A stretch of DNA of 64,000 nucleotides from Rhodoferax sp. AJA081-3 (GCF_017798165.1 NZ_CP059068.1:868001-932000), one strand, 5' to 3'; shown: positions 52,150 through 61,049, counted from the stretch's first letter. A program made the numbers and translations. The notes: generated by a model from the letters alone, not told the origin.

Positions 52150-53592
52150 TCAGTCAGCTTTCTCATGGCGAGGTGCCGAAAACAGTTCTACCACGGCCGC
52201 CGGACAAGACGGGAACCAGGCATGGAAGTAGCTGGCACGCAAAGCGCCCTGCTGCCACAGTGCTTCGCCCGCATCCGGCTGCGGCGCGGTATCCGGTCGT
52301 GCCGTGCGTGCCACCGCCTGCAGCGACGTGCTGGTCGTCGAGTAATGGAAGGTATGGCCGCGCAATGTACCGCTGCCGAGTACCAATTGCTGTGGCCCCA
52401 GACCCGCCAGGCGCTTGTGCATCGTCACCTCACCCGGCAGCAAACCCCACTGCGCGTGGCGCTGAGCATCCACAGTGATCAGCGAGTCAAACAGTGCCAT
52501 CATGCCACCGCACTCCGCCCACACGGGCTTGCCAGCGGCAATATGCTGGGCCAGGCTGTCACGCAGCGCGGTGTTTGCGGCAATGGTTGCTGCGTGTAAT
52601 TCAGGGTAGCCACCCGGAATCCACACGGCATCACAAGCGGGCAGCGTCTGGTCAGCCAAGGGCGAAAAGAAAACAAGCTCAGTCCCTAGTGCGGTCAGGC
52701 AATCCAGGTTGGCGGTATAGATAAAACAAAAGGCCGCATCCCGCGCCACAGCAATCGTTTTGCCAAGCAAGGTAGGGAGTGCGGGCGGCTGGGCCTTCTG
52801 CGCAGGTAAAGGAGGAGCCCGCAAAGCGGGCGGGGGACACGGAGCAGAAGGTCCAGCCGCCTGCACTCCCGGGGCAAGGTGCACTGCGACTTCAGGCCCC
52901 TCAAAAGAAACGGACCACCGCTGCAAATCATCCAGTGTCATCCGCCCCAAGGGTGTTGAGGCAAGCGCATCCGCAGCAACATCCAGCCGCGCCAGCGCAT
53001 CCGGCACCTCACTGGCAACCGTCAGCCCCAAGTGCCGCTCAGGCAGCACCATGCCTGCATTGCGCATCAACGCGCCCATCCACGCTTGCGGGTCTTGCAG
53101 GCTGACCTGCAACATCTCCGCATGGCGCACACTGGCCACGCGATTGGCCAACACACCCGCCCAAGGCATGTCAGCACGGTAATGTTGCAGCCCAAACGCC
53201 AACGCACCAAAGGTGCCCGCCATGGCAGACGCATCCACCACTGCCAGCACCCGCAAACCAAAACGTTGTGCCAGGTCCGCCGCACTGGGCTCGCCATCAA
53301 ACAACCCCATGACCCCTTCGACAAGGATCAGGTCCGCCTCTTGCGCGGCAGCAAACAGGCGCGCACGGCAATCGGCCTCACCCGTCATCCACAAATCCAG
53401 CTGGTAAACCGGCGCACCGCTGGCCAGGCTGTGCCAGTACGGGTCCAGAAAATCCGGCCCGCACTTGAACACACGCACCCGCCTGCCCTGGCGCGTGTGC
53501 AGGCGCGCCAAGGCACTGGTCACTGTGGTCTTGCCCTGACCAGAAGCCGGGGCTGCGACCAATACAGCAGGACAGGTTGCGTGCGCCACCAT
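52150..53592 (-). CDS. cobB: Cobyrinate a,c-diamide synthase with palindromic-element insertion
   Basis: A 480-residue glutamine-dependent amidotransferase (cbiA in the anaerobic naming) acting on the a and c acetate groups of the corrin. P-loop APASGQGKTTVTSAL. The glutaminase Cys is in WAECGGMMALF, and the Asn/Gly-rich VWIPGGYPELHA strand precedes it. Residues about 241-272 (PCPPPALRAPPLPAQKAQ and flanks) are encoded by a 96-base palindromic element in the linker between the ATPase and glutaminase domains. The insertion keeps the frame (32 codons). btuB ends 4 bases upstream. Confidence 0.93.
   Translation of the reverse strand: MVAHATCPAVLVAAPASGQGKTTVTSALARLHTRQGRRVRVFKCGPDFLDPYWHSLASGAPVYQLDLWMTGEADCRARLFAAAQEADLILVEGVMGLFDGEPSAADLAQRFGLRVLAVVDASAMAGTFGALAFGLQHYRADMPWAGVLANRVASVRHAEMLQVSLQDPQAWMGALMRNAGMVLPERHLGLTVASEVPDALARLDVAADALASTPLGRMTLDDLQRWSVSFEGPEVAVHLAPGVQAAGPSAPCPPPALRAPPLPAQKAQPPALPTLLGKTIAVARDAAFCFIYTANLDCLTALGTELVFFSPLADQTLPACDAVWIPGGYPELHAATIAANTALRDSLAQHIAAGKPVWAECGGMMALFDSLITVDAQRHAQWGLLPGEVTMHKRLAGLGPQQLVLGSGTLRGHTFHYSTTSTSLQAVARTARPDTAPQPDAGEALWQQGALRASYFHAWFPSCPAAVVELFSAPRHEKAD
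52775..52870. repeat. Palindromic element family 1, copy inside cobB
   Basis: A 96-base element of the same layout as that at 47785. Arms 52775-52800 and 52845-52870 pair at 24 of 26 positions, and the two exceptions are G-T type. The 44-base centre (52801-52844) is 43/44 identical to the other copy. It lies wholly within cobB and encodes CPPPALRAPPLPAQ from the centre. 96 is divisible by 3, so insertion at any codon position leaves downstream cobB in frame. Confidence 0.9.
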
Positions 53593-53596
53593 GGCC

Positions 53597-55468
53597 TTAC
53601 AAGGACCAGTTCAGGGACACAAACACATTGCGACCCGGCGTGGAGTAGGTATTGGCCAACATATATTTTTCGTCCGTCACGTTATTGACACGCGCCAAAA
53701 CAGACACGTTCTTATGTACGGTGTAGTTCATGCCCAGATTGAGCACGGTGTAGCCCGGCAAGATGTCGCGTCCACTGAAGGCCAGGTTGTTGTCTTCGCG
53801 GTCGCTGGACACCTTGACTTCACCAAACACCGCCACATCACCCATGCGGTGGTTGGCCCGCGCATTGAACACATTGCGTGCAATGCGCACTAGGCGCAGG
53901 TCGTTGGACGCCGGGTTGGTGGAATACGAGCGGGGGTCCGCGTAGTCATACGACAGCGAATAGCTGCTGGCGCCGGACTGCACATCGGCACTCAGCGTAA
54001 GCCCGCGCAACACGCCCAACGCGCTTTGTACATTGGTGGCTGGCAAGATAAAGCCCTGGATGTCATTGTGGTACACCACTGCACCCATGGACAGGTTGGC
54101 GGCGTGGTAGCGCAGGCCCAGCTCCGTAGCGCGGTTGCGCTGCGGCACCAGGGCTTTGTTACCAAAGTTGGGAAAGTAAAGCTGGTTAAACGACGGCGCC
54201 TGGAAACTGGTGCCCATACTGGCCACGCCCCGCACTGATTCTGTGATGCGGTAGCCGCCCGAAACCGCCCAGTTGTTGAAACTGCCAAACTGCGAGTTGT
54301 CGTCGTTGCGGGCTACCAGCAGCGCATTCCACACAGGCCGGTTCACGGCATACGAGACCAGTGCGCTGCGTACATCGCGGCTGGTCACGGTGTAGGCGGT
54401 GGAGCTGTCTACATTTTCATGGCGGTTCTCCAGCATGACGGACATCACGTCTTTGTCCAGCGTGATGTCGTTCTGCCAAGTGAGCTGGCGTCGGTTGGTG
54501 TTGAAGCGGGTGTTGCCGCCCCAGGCACCGTCAGACACACGGTAATAGTCGCCCATCGAACGTTCGTCACTGGTGCCCACAGTCAACGCTGCGTGCCACT
54601 GGGGCATCCACTGGGCGTCCCATTTCATCGTGGTGTGGTGGAGGTTGATCTTGGAGCGCGCGTCGGTCGTCAATCGGCTCAGCCCCAAGGGGTTGGGCGA
54701 GGGTGTGGCGTCAAACTGGTACTCGGTGTCGTTGCGAAGCAAGCTCAGGCTCAACGCATGTTCGCGGTTCAATTTGGCCGTCAGTTTGGCATCCACACTG
54801 GAGGCGCTGAAACCGTCTTCATCCGGGTTGTAGGCATTGGCCGCGGGGTTGGAGATCACGCTGATGCCGGTCGCCTTTTCACGCGACACGCCCAGGCTGT
54901 AGCCCAGGATTCCACTGGTGCCGCGCACCGATGCGCCAGCTTGCTGCTGGCCGTCGGTTCCGCTGCCGATGTTGGCATCGGCTTGCAGACCTTCGCCGGC
55001 TTCACGCGTAAAAATCTGGATCACGCCACCCACGGCATCCGGGCCATACAGGGCAGAGGCCGCACCACGCAGTACCTCAATCCGCTCGATGCGCGACAGG
55101 GGAATGTTTTCCAGCGACGCGCCGCCCGATGTGGCCGAACCCACTCGAACACCGTCAACCAGCACCAGGGTTTGTGAGGTGCTGGCACCGCGCAGGAACA
55201 GCCCTGTAGTGGAACGGTAACTGCCATTGCTGGCGAACTGCACACCCGGTAATTGGGCTAGGACATCGCGTAACGAAGACTGGCCTGCCAGCTCCAGCGT
55301 TGCGCGGTCCACCACCGAGATATCGGCCAAAACATCCGTCACCGGAGTGGCCACGCGTGAAGCGGTGACCACAGTTTCTGCCAAACTGACTTGGGCGTGG
55401 ATGGGGAATGCAGCAGCCAGAGCCAGCGATAACGTGGCCAAGCGCGCACCAGAAGTGCTTTTTTTCAT
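53597..55468 (-). CDS. btuB: TonB-dependent outer-membrane cobalamin receptor
   Basis: A 623-residue receptor. The signal peptide ends IHAQ. The TonB box lies in ETVVTASR. The plug domain (LRDVLAQLPGVQFASNG, LVLVDGVRVG, IERIEVLRGAASALYGPDA) precedes a 22-strand barrel ending NVFVSLNWSL with the final aromatic-type residue pattern. The start at 55468 is the Met of the signal peptide, downstream of a cobalamin riboswitch, which fixes the substrate. It is the first gene of the cobalamin cluster. Confidence 0.95.
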   Translation of the reverse strand: MKKSTSGARLATLSLALAAAFPIHAQVSLAETVVTASRVATPVTDVLADISVVDRATLELAGQSSLRDVLAQLPGVQFASNGSYRSTTGLFLRGASTSQTLVLVDGVRVGSATSGGASLENIPLSRIERIEVLRGAASALYGPDAVGGVIQIFTREAGEGLQADANIGSGTDGQQQAGASVRGTSGILGYSLGVSREKATGISVISNPAANAYNPDEDGFSASSVDAKLTAKLNREHALSLSLLRNDTEYQFDATPSPNPLGLSRLTTDARSKINLHHTTMKWDAQWMPQWHAALTVGTSDERSMGDYYRVSDGAWGGNTRFNTNRRQLTWQNDITLDKDVMSVMLENRHENVDSSTAYTVTSRDVRSALVSYAVNRPVWNALLVARNDDNSQFGSFNNWAVSGGYRITESVRGVASMGTSFQAPSFNQLYFPNFGNKALVPQRNRATELGLRYHAANLSMGAVVYHNDIQGFILPATNVQSALGVLRGLTLSADVQSGASSYSLSYDYADPRSYSTNPASNDLRLVRIARNVFNARANHRMGDVAVFGEVKVSSDREDNNLAFSGRDILPGYTVLNLGMNYTVHKNVSVLARVNNVTDEKYMLANTYSTPGRNVFVSLNWSL

Positions 55469-55549
55469 AGTAATAGAGAGACTCTTCGACAGGAGCCCTC
55501 GCCGTCTTCCCCGACAGCGCATGGGCATCACGGTTGCGCGACTAGCGTG

Positions 55550-55775
55550 CAACCACCGTATTGGCCGGTATCCGGGCTGGTGGAGCAACTCCCATCGCCT
55601 TCCCAGGCGCGTGTTCAAAACGCCCAGTGGCTGTGATGGGAGCGAAATCGCGGGGCGACTCGTCCACTTACCGTTGCGGGGGCAGCGCAGGTTAGACTTG
55701 CTGTGGACAGCGCACCCTCCTGCTTCCCGTTGAACTGCAGCGTGTGAACCACGCCGCGAGAACCAACGCAGCAAT
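55550..55775 (-). promoter_or_regulatory. Cobalamin (AdoCbl) riboswitch
   Basis: On the minus strand, in order: GGGAAGCAGG box (about 55720-55730), GCTGCCCCCGCAACGGTAAG core (about 55666-55685), the B12 box AGCCACTGGG (about 55623-55633), and CCCGGATACCGGCC (about 55564-55578). These are the conserved elements of the class. A hairpin at 55532-55554 follows and may be the regulatory or kissing-loop part. It should shut off btuB and the downstream genes when adenosylcobalamin is plentiful. The edges are approximate. Confidence 0.9.
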
Positions 55776-55817
55776 TTTACGTCACTTTGACGTGGTAAAC
55801 CCTACAATGCCCAGTCT

Positions 55818-56045
55818 ATGGCGAACCAGAACCACATCGACCAAATAGCCGAGCGCGTTGACCGCTTGTTGGTGCGTTATGCCGAGTTGCAGCGCACCAA
55901 CGCACTGCTCACCGGCCAGGTGGAGGCACTCACCCATGAGCGTGATGCGCTCAAATCCCGCCTGAATGCCGCACGCGCCCGGGTGGACGCCCTGCTGGAG
56001 CGATTACCGGATACGACGACTGCGGTGCAAAAAGATCCATCATGA
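55818..56045 (+). CDS. Small coiled-coil protein, ZapB-like
   Basis: A 75-residue all-helical protein with heptad patterns from HIDQIAERVDRLLVRYAELQ on. It matches the short coiled-coil family found directly before zapA in betaproteobacteria and often named ZapB-like. A TACAAT box lies 10 bases before the ATG, with no obvious ribosome-binding site. The stop overlaps zapA in ATGA. It probably helps organise the division ring. Confidence 0.78.
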   Translation: MANQNHIDQIAERVDRLLVRYAELQRTNALLTGQVEALTHERDALKSRLNAARARVDALLERLPDTTTAVQKDPS

Positions 56046-56386
56046 AACAGCTTGAAGTTCAAATCATGGGGCAGACCTATTTGCTGGGTTGCCCGGAAGG
56101 CGGCGACGCCCGCCTGCTCGAAGCCGTAGAGCGTGTCGACACCGCCATGTGCAAGATCCGTGATGCGGGCAAGGTGCGCGCCCGTGACCGCATCGCTGTG
56201 CTGGCGGCCCTGAACCTGGCCTTTGACGTGCCACAACAGCAGACCTCCGCACCCGCCGTACCGGGCCAGGTCGCTACCGCCACGGACGAGCGGTCCGCTG
56301 AACACAATCCCGATTCCGATGTACTGCTGGTCTCCCTGCTGGAACGTCTGGACGAAGCGCTGAGCGAAGACGGCAGATTGCTTTAG
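56042..56386 (+). CDS. zapA: Cell division protein ZapA
   Basis: A 114-residue FtsZ-ring-associated protein that cross-links FtsZ filaments. The start VQIMGQTYLLGCPEG and the helix DRIAVLAALNLAFDV are typical. The C-terminal coiled coil is interrupted by a Pro/Ala-rich stretch. It is coupled to the ZapB-like gene and followed by 6S RNA, the conserved order in this class. Confidence 0.92.
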   Translation: MKQLEVQIMGQTYLLGCPEGGDARLLEAVERVDTAMCKIRDAGKVRARDRIAVLAALNLAFDVPQQQTSAPAVPGQVATATDERSAEHNPDSDVLLVSLLERLDEALSEDGRLL

Positions 56387-56415
56387 GCCTTTGCCGAAAA
56401 GCCTACAATGGGCCC

Positions 56416-56588
56416 GTCTGCAGTGCTCTCCGGGCTTTATATTTCCTGCAACCAATGCTCTTTGAGCCCGGGCTTGGAATATTGCCCCGCTAGCGTGATC
56501 ATCTCGCGTCAGATGAACCCAAAGCGTGTGCTGACCTCGCCCACCTGAACCCAGGTTCAGGATGCCGGCCCGGTGGCATTTGCAGACA
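56416..56588 (+). ncRNA. ssrS: 6S RNA
   Basis: The region after zapA folds as 6S RNA. The ends pair (GTCTGCAG with TTTGCAGAC), then CCGGGC (about 56430) with GCCCGG (about 56568), leaving a large open central bubble. The hairpin CCTGAACCCAGGTTCAGG lies on the 3' side. A -10-like TACAAT at 56404-56409 precedes the expected start. 6S RNA binds sigma-70 RNA polymerase in stationary phase. The position after zapA is the standard one. Confidence 0.85.
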
Positions 56589-56695
56589 CCTTATTCGGCC
56601 CATTACCGCTACGCGCTTCTTATGAGTGCACGCCACAATCCGGTATTACCCATAGGCCGGGAGTCCGGCAAACACTTCAACGACATATTAAAAAC

Positions 56696-57862
56696 ATGAC
56701 ACGGACAAAACCTCGAATCTTCTTGAATTTTGTTTTGGTCCTGTCACTATTCTTTCTTGCCGAGAAAAGCTCCTATGCCGTCGAGAACATTGGTGCACCC
56801 CTAGCGCTGCTAAAACAACGGCAGCTTGGTGATCTTGACCGATTAATGAACGGGTATTTGGACGGGTACAAACGCGATACAGACAAAGAGTTTGACGCGG
56901 CAAACGCCTTTGACACACTCAGTGTCAGGGACTTGAACATTTCCCATTTGTTTGACGAATGGATTATGGCGTTTCCAAAGTCTGCCGCTGCTCGATTAGC
57001 CAAGGGAAGGTACAACTATGAAATGGCTTGGTTGTCGCGAGGCGGAGGTTATATCTCAGAAGTCCCGCAAGACAAGATCAGCGGAATGGAAAGCTACATC
57101 AGCAGATCGATTGAAGATCTGCGTCGGGCCTGCGAACTAGATCCATCGCAAGCACTATTTTCTAGATACCTCATTCAAGCCTACATGACGCTGGGGCAAC
57201 GAGAAGACCTATATAGAGAATATAAGAGAGCGATCACACTGGACCAGCACGTGAGAGGCGCTCGATACGCTTACTTGTTCGCGCTCCTCCCGCAATGGGG
57301 CGGGAGTTACCAAGAAATGGAAGGGTTCCTCAGCGAACTTAAAGGAATACCGGACACTCCCAAGACGATAAAAACAAAAGGGGACTTAGAGCAGGTGTAC
57401 TACTTACAAAGATCGCAGCAATCTTTCCGAGAAGCTGACTTCGAACAAGCACTGAAATTTGCAAACCAAGCCGTCGCAGCAAATCGCAGTCAACCCGCGC
57501 TTTCTCAGGTAGGGTATGTCTTGGTCAAACTCAACAGGCATTCGGAGGCGATCAGCATATTTACTGAGGCGATAGACTTGTCGCCCGCAACAGCAAATGA
57601 ATTGCGTGGTCCCCGCCAAAGTAGAGCCTTTGCCTACAGGACCCTGCTACAGAACAAGGAAGCTCTTGACGACTACGCAATACTCGCAGAAAGAGGTAAT
57701 GCTTACGCTCAGTATTTTTTGGGGTACGCATATGTCAAGGGTTGGGGTGGAATAAAGCAGAATCAACCTGAGGGAATCAAATGGCTATCGCTAGCAGCTG
57801 ATAGAGGAAATGAAAGTGCTAGAAAATTAATATTGGAAATAAAGTCTAACGAGATTAGGTAA
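56696..57862 (+). CDS. Exported TPR/Sel1-type repeat protein (DUF4034-like), accessory
   Basis: A 388-residue protein. A signal peptide ends SSYA. The part FDEWIMAFPKSAAARLAKG followed by AWLSRGGGY resembles DUF4034. TPR-like repeats follow, and the end (AQYFLGYAYVKGWGGIKQNQ, then GIKWLSLAADRGNESARK) is a Sel1 repeat. It is clearly AT-richer than its neighbours and lies where ygfA often follows 6S RNA, so it looks acquired. The function is unknown. Confidence 0.72.
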   Translation: MTRTKPRIFLNFVLVLSLFFLAEKSSYAVENIGAPLALLKQRQLGDLDRLMNGYLDGYKRDTDKEFDAANAFDTLSVRDLNISHLFDEWIMAFPKSAAARLAKGRYNYEMAWLSRGGGYISEVPQDKISGMESYISRSIEDLRRACELDPSQALFSRYLIQAYMTLGQREDLYREYKRAITLDQHVRGARYAYLFALLPQWGGSYQEMEGFLSELKGIPDTPKTIKTKGDLEQVYYLQRSQQSFREADFEQALKFANQAVAANRSQPALSQVGYVLVKLNRHSEAISIFTEAIDLSPATANELRGPRQSRAFAYRTLLQNKEALDDYAILAERGNAYAQYFLGYAYVKGWGGIKQNQPEGIKWLSLAADRGNESARKLILEIKSNEIR

Positions 57863-57970
57863 GTACTTCTGGGGCATGGCTGTGAAAGCGGTCTCCTGCT
57901 CGACTATCTTTATAGTTTCGCAATTTCGCAGTTTGGCGGTAGCCAAAGTTAAAGCTCAGATTCACTGCCC

Positions 57971-58783
57971 ATGCTCTCCCCTCTCCTGATTGTTGAACTG
58001 GCCGCCTTGGGCCTGGCCACCGGCTTTCTGGCTGGCCTGCTGGGCATTGGTGGAGGCATGCTGATCGGGCCTTTCATGACCCTCATCCTGTCGGCGCTGG
58101 GTGTTCCGGCCGACCTGGCGGTCAAGATGGCGATTGCCACCTCCATGGCCACCATCATGTTCACGTCCATCTCCAGCGTGCGCGCCCACCACAAGCGTGG
58201 CGCTGTGCGCTGGGATATCGTCAAAGGCCTGGCACCCGGCATCGTGATCGGCGGTGCGCTGGCCAGCGCCGGGGTGTTTGCCCTGCTCAAAGGCAGCTAC
58301 CTGGCCATCTTTTTTGCGCTGTTTGTCGGCTTCTCGGCTACCCAGATGTTTCTGGACAAAAAACCCAAACCCAGCCGCCACATGCCGGGTACTGCGGGGC
58401 AGGTGGCCGCGGGCAGTGTCATTGGTTTTCTGTCGGGCTTGGTGGGTGCCGGTGGCGGCTTTATCAGTGTGCCGTTTATGGTGGCGCACAATATTTCCAT
58501 CATCAACGCCGTGGCCACCAGTGCGGCGCTGGGTTTTCCCATCGCACTGGCCAACACGGTGGGTTATGTGGTCAGTGGTGCAGCGCTGCCCGATCTGCCG
58601 CCCCACTCACTGGGTTATGTATGGTTGCCCGCCTTGGCAGTGATTGCCAGTTGCAGTGTGTTCACCGCGCCCCTTGGGGCCAAGGTGGCGCACCGACTGC
58701 CTGTGGCGAAACTCAAGAAGGCCTTTGCGTTGATTCTCTACGTCTTGGCCAGCTACATGCTCTGGAAGGGTATGAACGGTTAA
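57971..58783 (+). CDS. TauE/SafE-family membrane permease
   Basis: A 270-residue protein with about eight TM segments in two similar halves: LAGLLGIGGGMLIGPFM in the first and LSGLVGAGGGFISVPFM in the second. This duplicated GIGGG/GAGGG motif defines the family, which exports sulfite or organosulfur acids. The substrate is not predictable. It stands alone, 108 bases after the accessory gene. Confidence 0.9.
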   Translation: MLSPLLIVELAALGLATGFLAGLLGIGGGMLIGPFMTLILSALGVPADLAVKMAIATSMATIMFTSISSVRAHHKRGAVRWDIVKGLAPGIVIGGALASAGVFALLKGSYLAIFFALFVGFSATQMFLDKKPKPSRHMPGTAGQVAAGSVIGFLSGLVGAGGGFISVPFMVAHNISIINAVATSAALGFPIALANTVGYVVSGAALPDLPPHSLGYVWLPALAVIASCSVFTAPLGAKVAHRLPVAKLKKAFALILYVLASYMLWKGMNG

Positions 58784-58842
58784 CTAGAACGGAATCGCGC
58801 ATGCTCCACACGCGGTGGGCAAATCCGATTGAGCGAAGTCAC

Positions 58843-59889
58843 TCAGCCCGGTATGCGTATGGCAGACAGCCGCCGCTCCACAAACCGCTCAAACAGCAGC
58901 GCAATCACCATGCAGACCAGCCAGGCACCCGCGGTGAACCAGGCGGCGGCCCCGGCAAAGGTCCAGGCCCATTGCACCCACAGCACATTGCCTAGCAAGA
59001 CGATGGAAAAGTGTGTCAAAAACAGCGCATAAGAGCTGCGGCTGAGCACCCGCAGCAGCCGAGTTGCCACTGACAACTGGCGCGCAGGGGTGGTGGAGGT
59101 GGTGTGGGCGGCCTGTGCCACACGCCACCGCACCACACCCAGACCGATGGCCACCAACACGGCAAGGGCGATACGCAAGCGAAAGTCCCACACCAGCGCG
59201 GCAGCGCCTACCACCGCCAACACAACCAGCCATTTGCCCGCGTTGCGCGAATGGCCCGCCCACCACGCAAAGGCGCCCAGTCCGTAGGAGCCGAAGAAAT
59301 ACAAGGCCCAGATGTCCACCGATTCGTGCAGGTTGAAAAAGAAGAGCGAACCCAACATGCAAACGCCCACCAGCCACAACGCCGCACGCCCACCTATCCA
59401 TAGAAACAAGGCCATCACGGCGAAGAGCTGAAAGTCTATGGCCACGTACCACACCCCGACCGATAACGCCTCGTAGTCAAAGATGTCAAACAGCAGTACA
59501 AAGTGCGCCAGCAGCGCGATGAGGCTGGGTGCCGTGGGAATGAAGTCGGCATCCAGCCAGAGCCTGGCCACGGCGCTGCAGGCTATCACCAGCAATAGCG
59601 CCGCACCAAAGGGCAGCGCCAGACGCACATAACGTTGGGCAATGTTGTGCCAGGGCGACGTACGCTGCAAGTGCCCGTGGGGCGCCAGGGTGCCGGCGGC
59701 AAGGTAACCCCCAATCACCAAGAAAACCTGCACCGCCATGCGGGCGTACTCAAAAAACCATTCGGTCAAACGGGGGGCCACAAGGTCCAGCGCTTCGGCC
59801 AAGGGGCCGTAGACCGTGAAGTGGTGCAAAACAATGAGGTGGGATGCCACCACCTTGGCGGCATCGATATGGGTTTGGCGGCGGGGCAT
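58843..59889 (-). CDS. Acyltransferase family 3 membrane protein
   Basis: A 348-residue protein with about ten TM segments. The N-terminal IDAAKVVASHLIVLHHF has the conserved His of the family, and QVFLVIGGYLAAGTL follows. These enzymes O-acetylate or otherwise acylate surface sugars or lipids. The start at 59889 lies 5 bases after the transglutaminase-like stop, so the two are co-transcribed. Confidence 0.87.
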   Translation of the reverse strand: MPRRQTHIDAAKVVASHLIVLHHFTVYGPLAEALDLVAPRLTEWFFEYARMAVQVFLVIGGYLAAGTLAPHGHLQRTSPWHNIAQRYVRLALPFGAALLLVIACSAVARLWLDADFIPTAPSLIALLAHFVLLFDIFDYEALSVGVWYVAIDFQLFAVMALFLWIGGRAALWLVGVCMLGSLFFFNLHESVDIWALYFFGSYGLGAFAWWAGHSRNAGKWLVVLAVVGAAALVWDFRLRIALAVLVAIGLGVVRWRVAQAAHTTSTTPARQLSVATRLLRVLSRSSYALFLTHFSIVLLGNVLWVQWAWTFAGAAAWFTAGAWLVCMVIALLFERFVERRLSAIRIPG

Positions 59890-59894
59890 GCTGG

Positions 59895-61049
59895 CTAGTA
59901 TGCGGGCAACACCAGGTCGGCCGTGCCAGGGCACACCCAGCGTGCAAACTCCCGCGTGGTGTCCATGCAGCCGCCCGCCGCGGTGTAGACACCACGCGGC
60001 TCCCGGTAACGCTGCATGTAGGCGGCGATGCGCGACACCTCCGCAGGGTCGGCCTTGGATGACTGCACCAATTGCTCCACCTTGGCCTCGTTTATGCGCT
60101 CTTCACCCTCGGCATCCTTGTACAGGCCGTGGCGCCAATGGTAGATCTCCAAACACTTGTCGACCAGTGTGTAGGGCTGGTCCCGCTTCCAGAAATTGTT
60201 GAACAAGCCGTTACCCAGGTACATGACCCATGAGCCCTCAAAACCCGACGCATCGGCCGAGGGCTCATCCGGGTTGCGAAACCAGGTGCGGTCACCGGGC
60301 ACAAAAAAGCGTGGTGGCAGCGGTTGCTCCATGCTGCCCTGCTCGCGCAGGAAAACATCATGGAACATCCCAGACTTGATCGGGTGCTCGGCCCAAAGGG
60401 TCTGCAGCTGTGCGTACAAGGCCGGGTTGCAGTGCTCCAGCTCCTGGGCTATGCCCAGCAGAATCAGATACTCCGACGCGCGGTAACAAGAGAATGCATA
60501 CAGGTCACCGGAAACCTCGGGCTGCGTGGCCTTGACCAGGGCCTTCGTCAGCGACGCACCGGGCAGAATCACAAAGCCGCGGTCTTCGTCGTACCGCCAG
60601 CAATCGGTGGGGCGATTGACCTCTACCGTGTGGAAGGCCAGTGTCGTCTTGCGCGCCGCGTGTACGGTGTTGATGCGGATACGCACCGCGCTCAGCAGCT
60701 CTTCCACACTGGGAAACTCATACGCCACGGGGCACATCAGCATGCACACCACAATCTCACGGGTTAGATCCTGAACGCTGCCTACGGTGTCGAGCTGCAG
60801 AATGCTGGCCACCTTCAAAGTGTCCAGGCAAGGCGCCCACTGGTGCACATGCTGTGGGCGCAGGCGCATGGTGACAAAACCACCTTGGTCGTCGCACCCG
60901 GCTTCAACTATCAGCATGGGGAGCAGGTCCGCCAGACCCAGTTGCTCCAGCACACCCGCACACACTGTGGTTGGCGCTACATTGCCATCACTGCGCAGGC
61001 GGTAGCCCTTGCAATCGAGCGCCGACTGTCCCATCCAACGGTCCACCAT
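59895..61049 (-). CDS. Bacterial transglutaminase (Tgl)-like protein with altered active site
   Basis: A 384-residue protein. Residues about 113-290 align by eye with Bacillus Tgl: SVEELLSAVRIRINTVHAA, then YAFSCYRASEY where Tgl has YAFECATA, then FFVPGDRTWFRNPD where Tgl has FFLGDCLYFKNP. The catalytic Cys is kept (Cys188), but the two acidic partners, Glu115 and Glu187 in Tgl as I recall, are Ser187 and Ser273 here. About 110 extra N-terminal residues and a 90-residue tail are added. AGGAG precedes ATG 61049. It may be a transglutaminase-fold protein with a changed or lost activity. Confidence 0.6.
   Translation of the reverse strand: MVDRWMGQSALDCKGYRLRSDGNVAPTTVCAGVLEQLGLADLLPMLIVEAGCDDQGGFVTMRLRPQHVHQWAPCLDTLKVASILQLDTVGSVQDLTREIVVCMLMCPVAYEFPSVEELLSAVRIRINTVHAARKTTLAFHTVEVNRPTDCWRYDEDRGFVILPGASLTKALVKATQPEVSGDLYAFSCYRASEYLILLGIAQELEHCNPALYAQLQTLWAEHPIKSGMFHDVFLREQGSMEQPLPPRFFVPGDRTWFRNPDEPSADASGFEGSWVMYLGNGLFNNFWKRDQPYTLVDKCLEIYHWRHGLYKDAEGEERINEAKVEQLVQSSKADPAEVSRIAAYMQRYREPRGVYTAAGGCMDTTREFARWVCPGTADLVLPAY

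Noticed and set aside
55803..55820. Leaderless start for the ZapB-like gene from a TACAAT box 10 bases before the ATG
   Set aside because: No -35 element could be placed at a normal distance, so the start site is uncertain.
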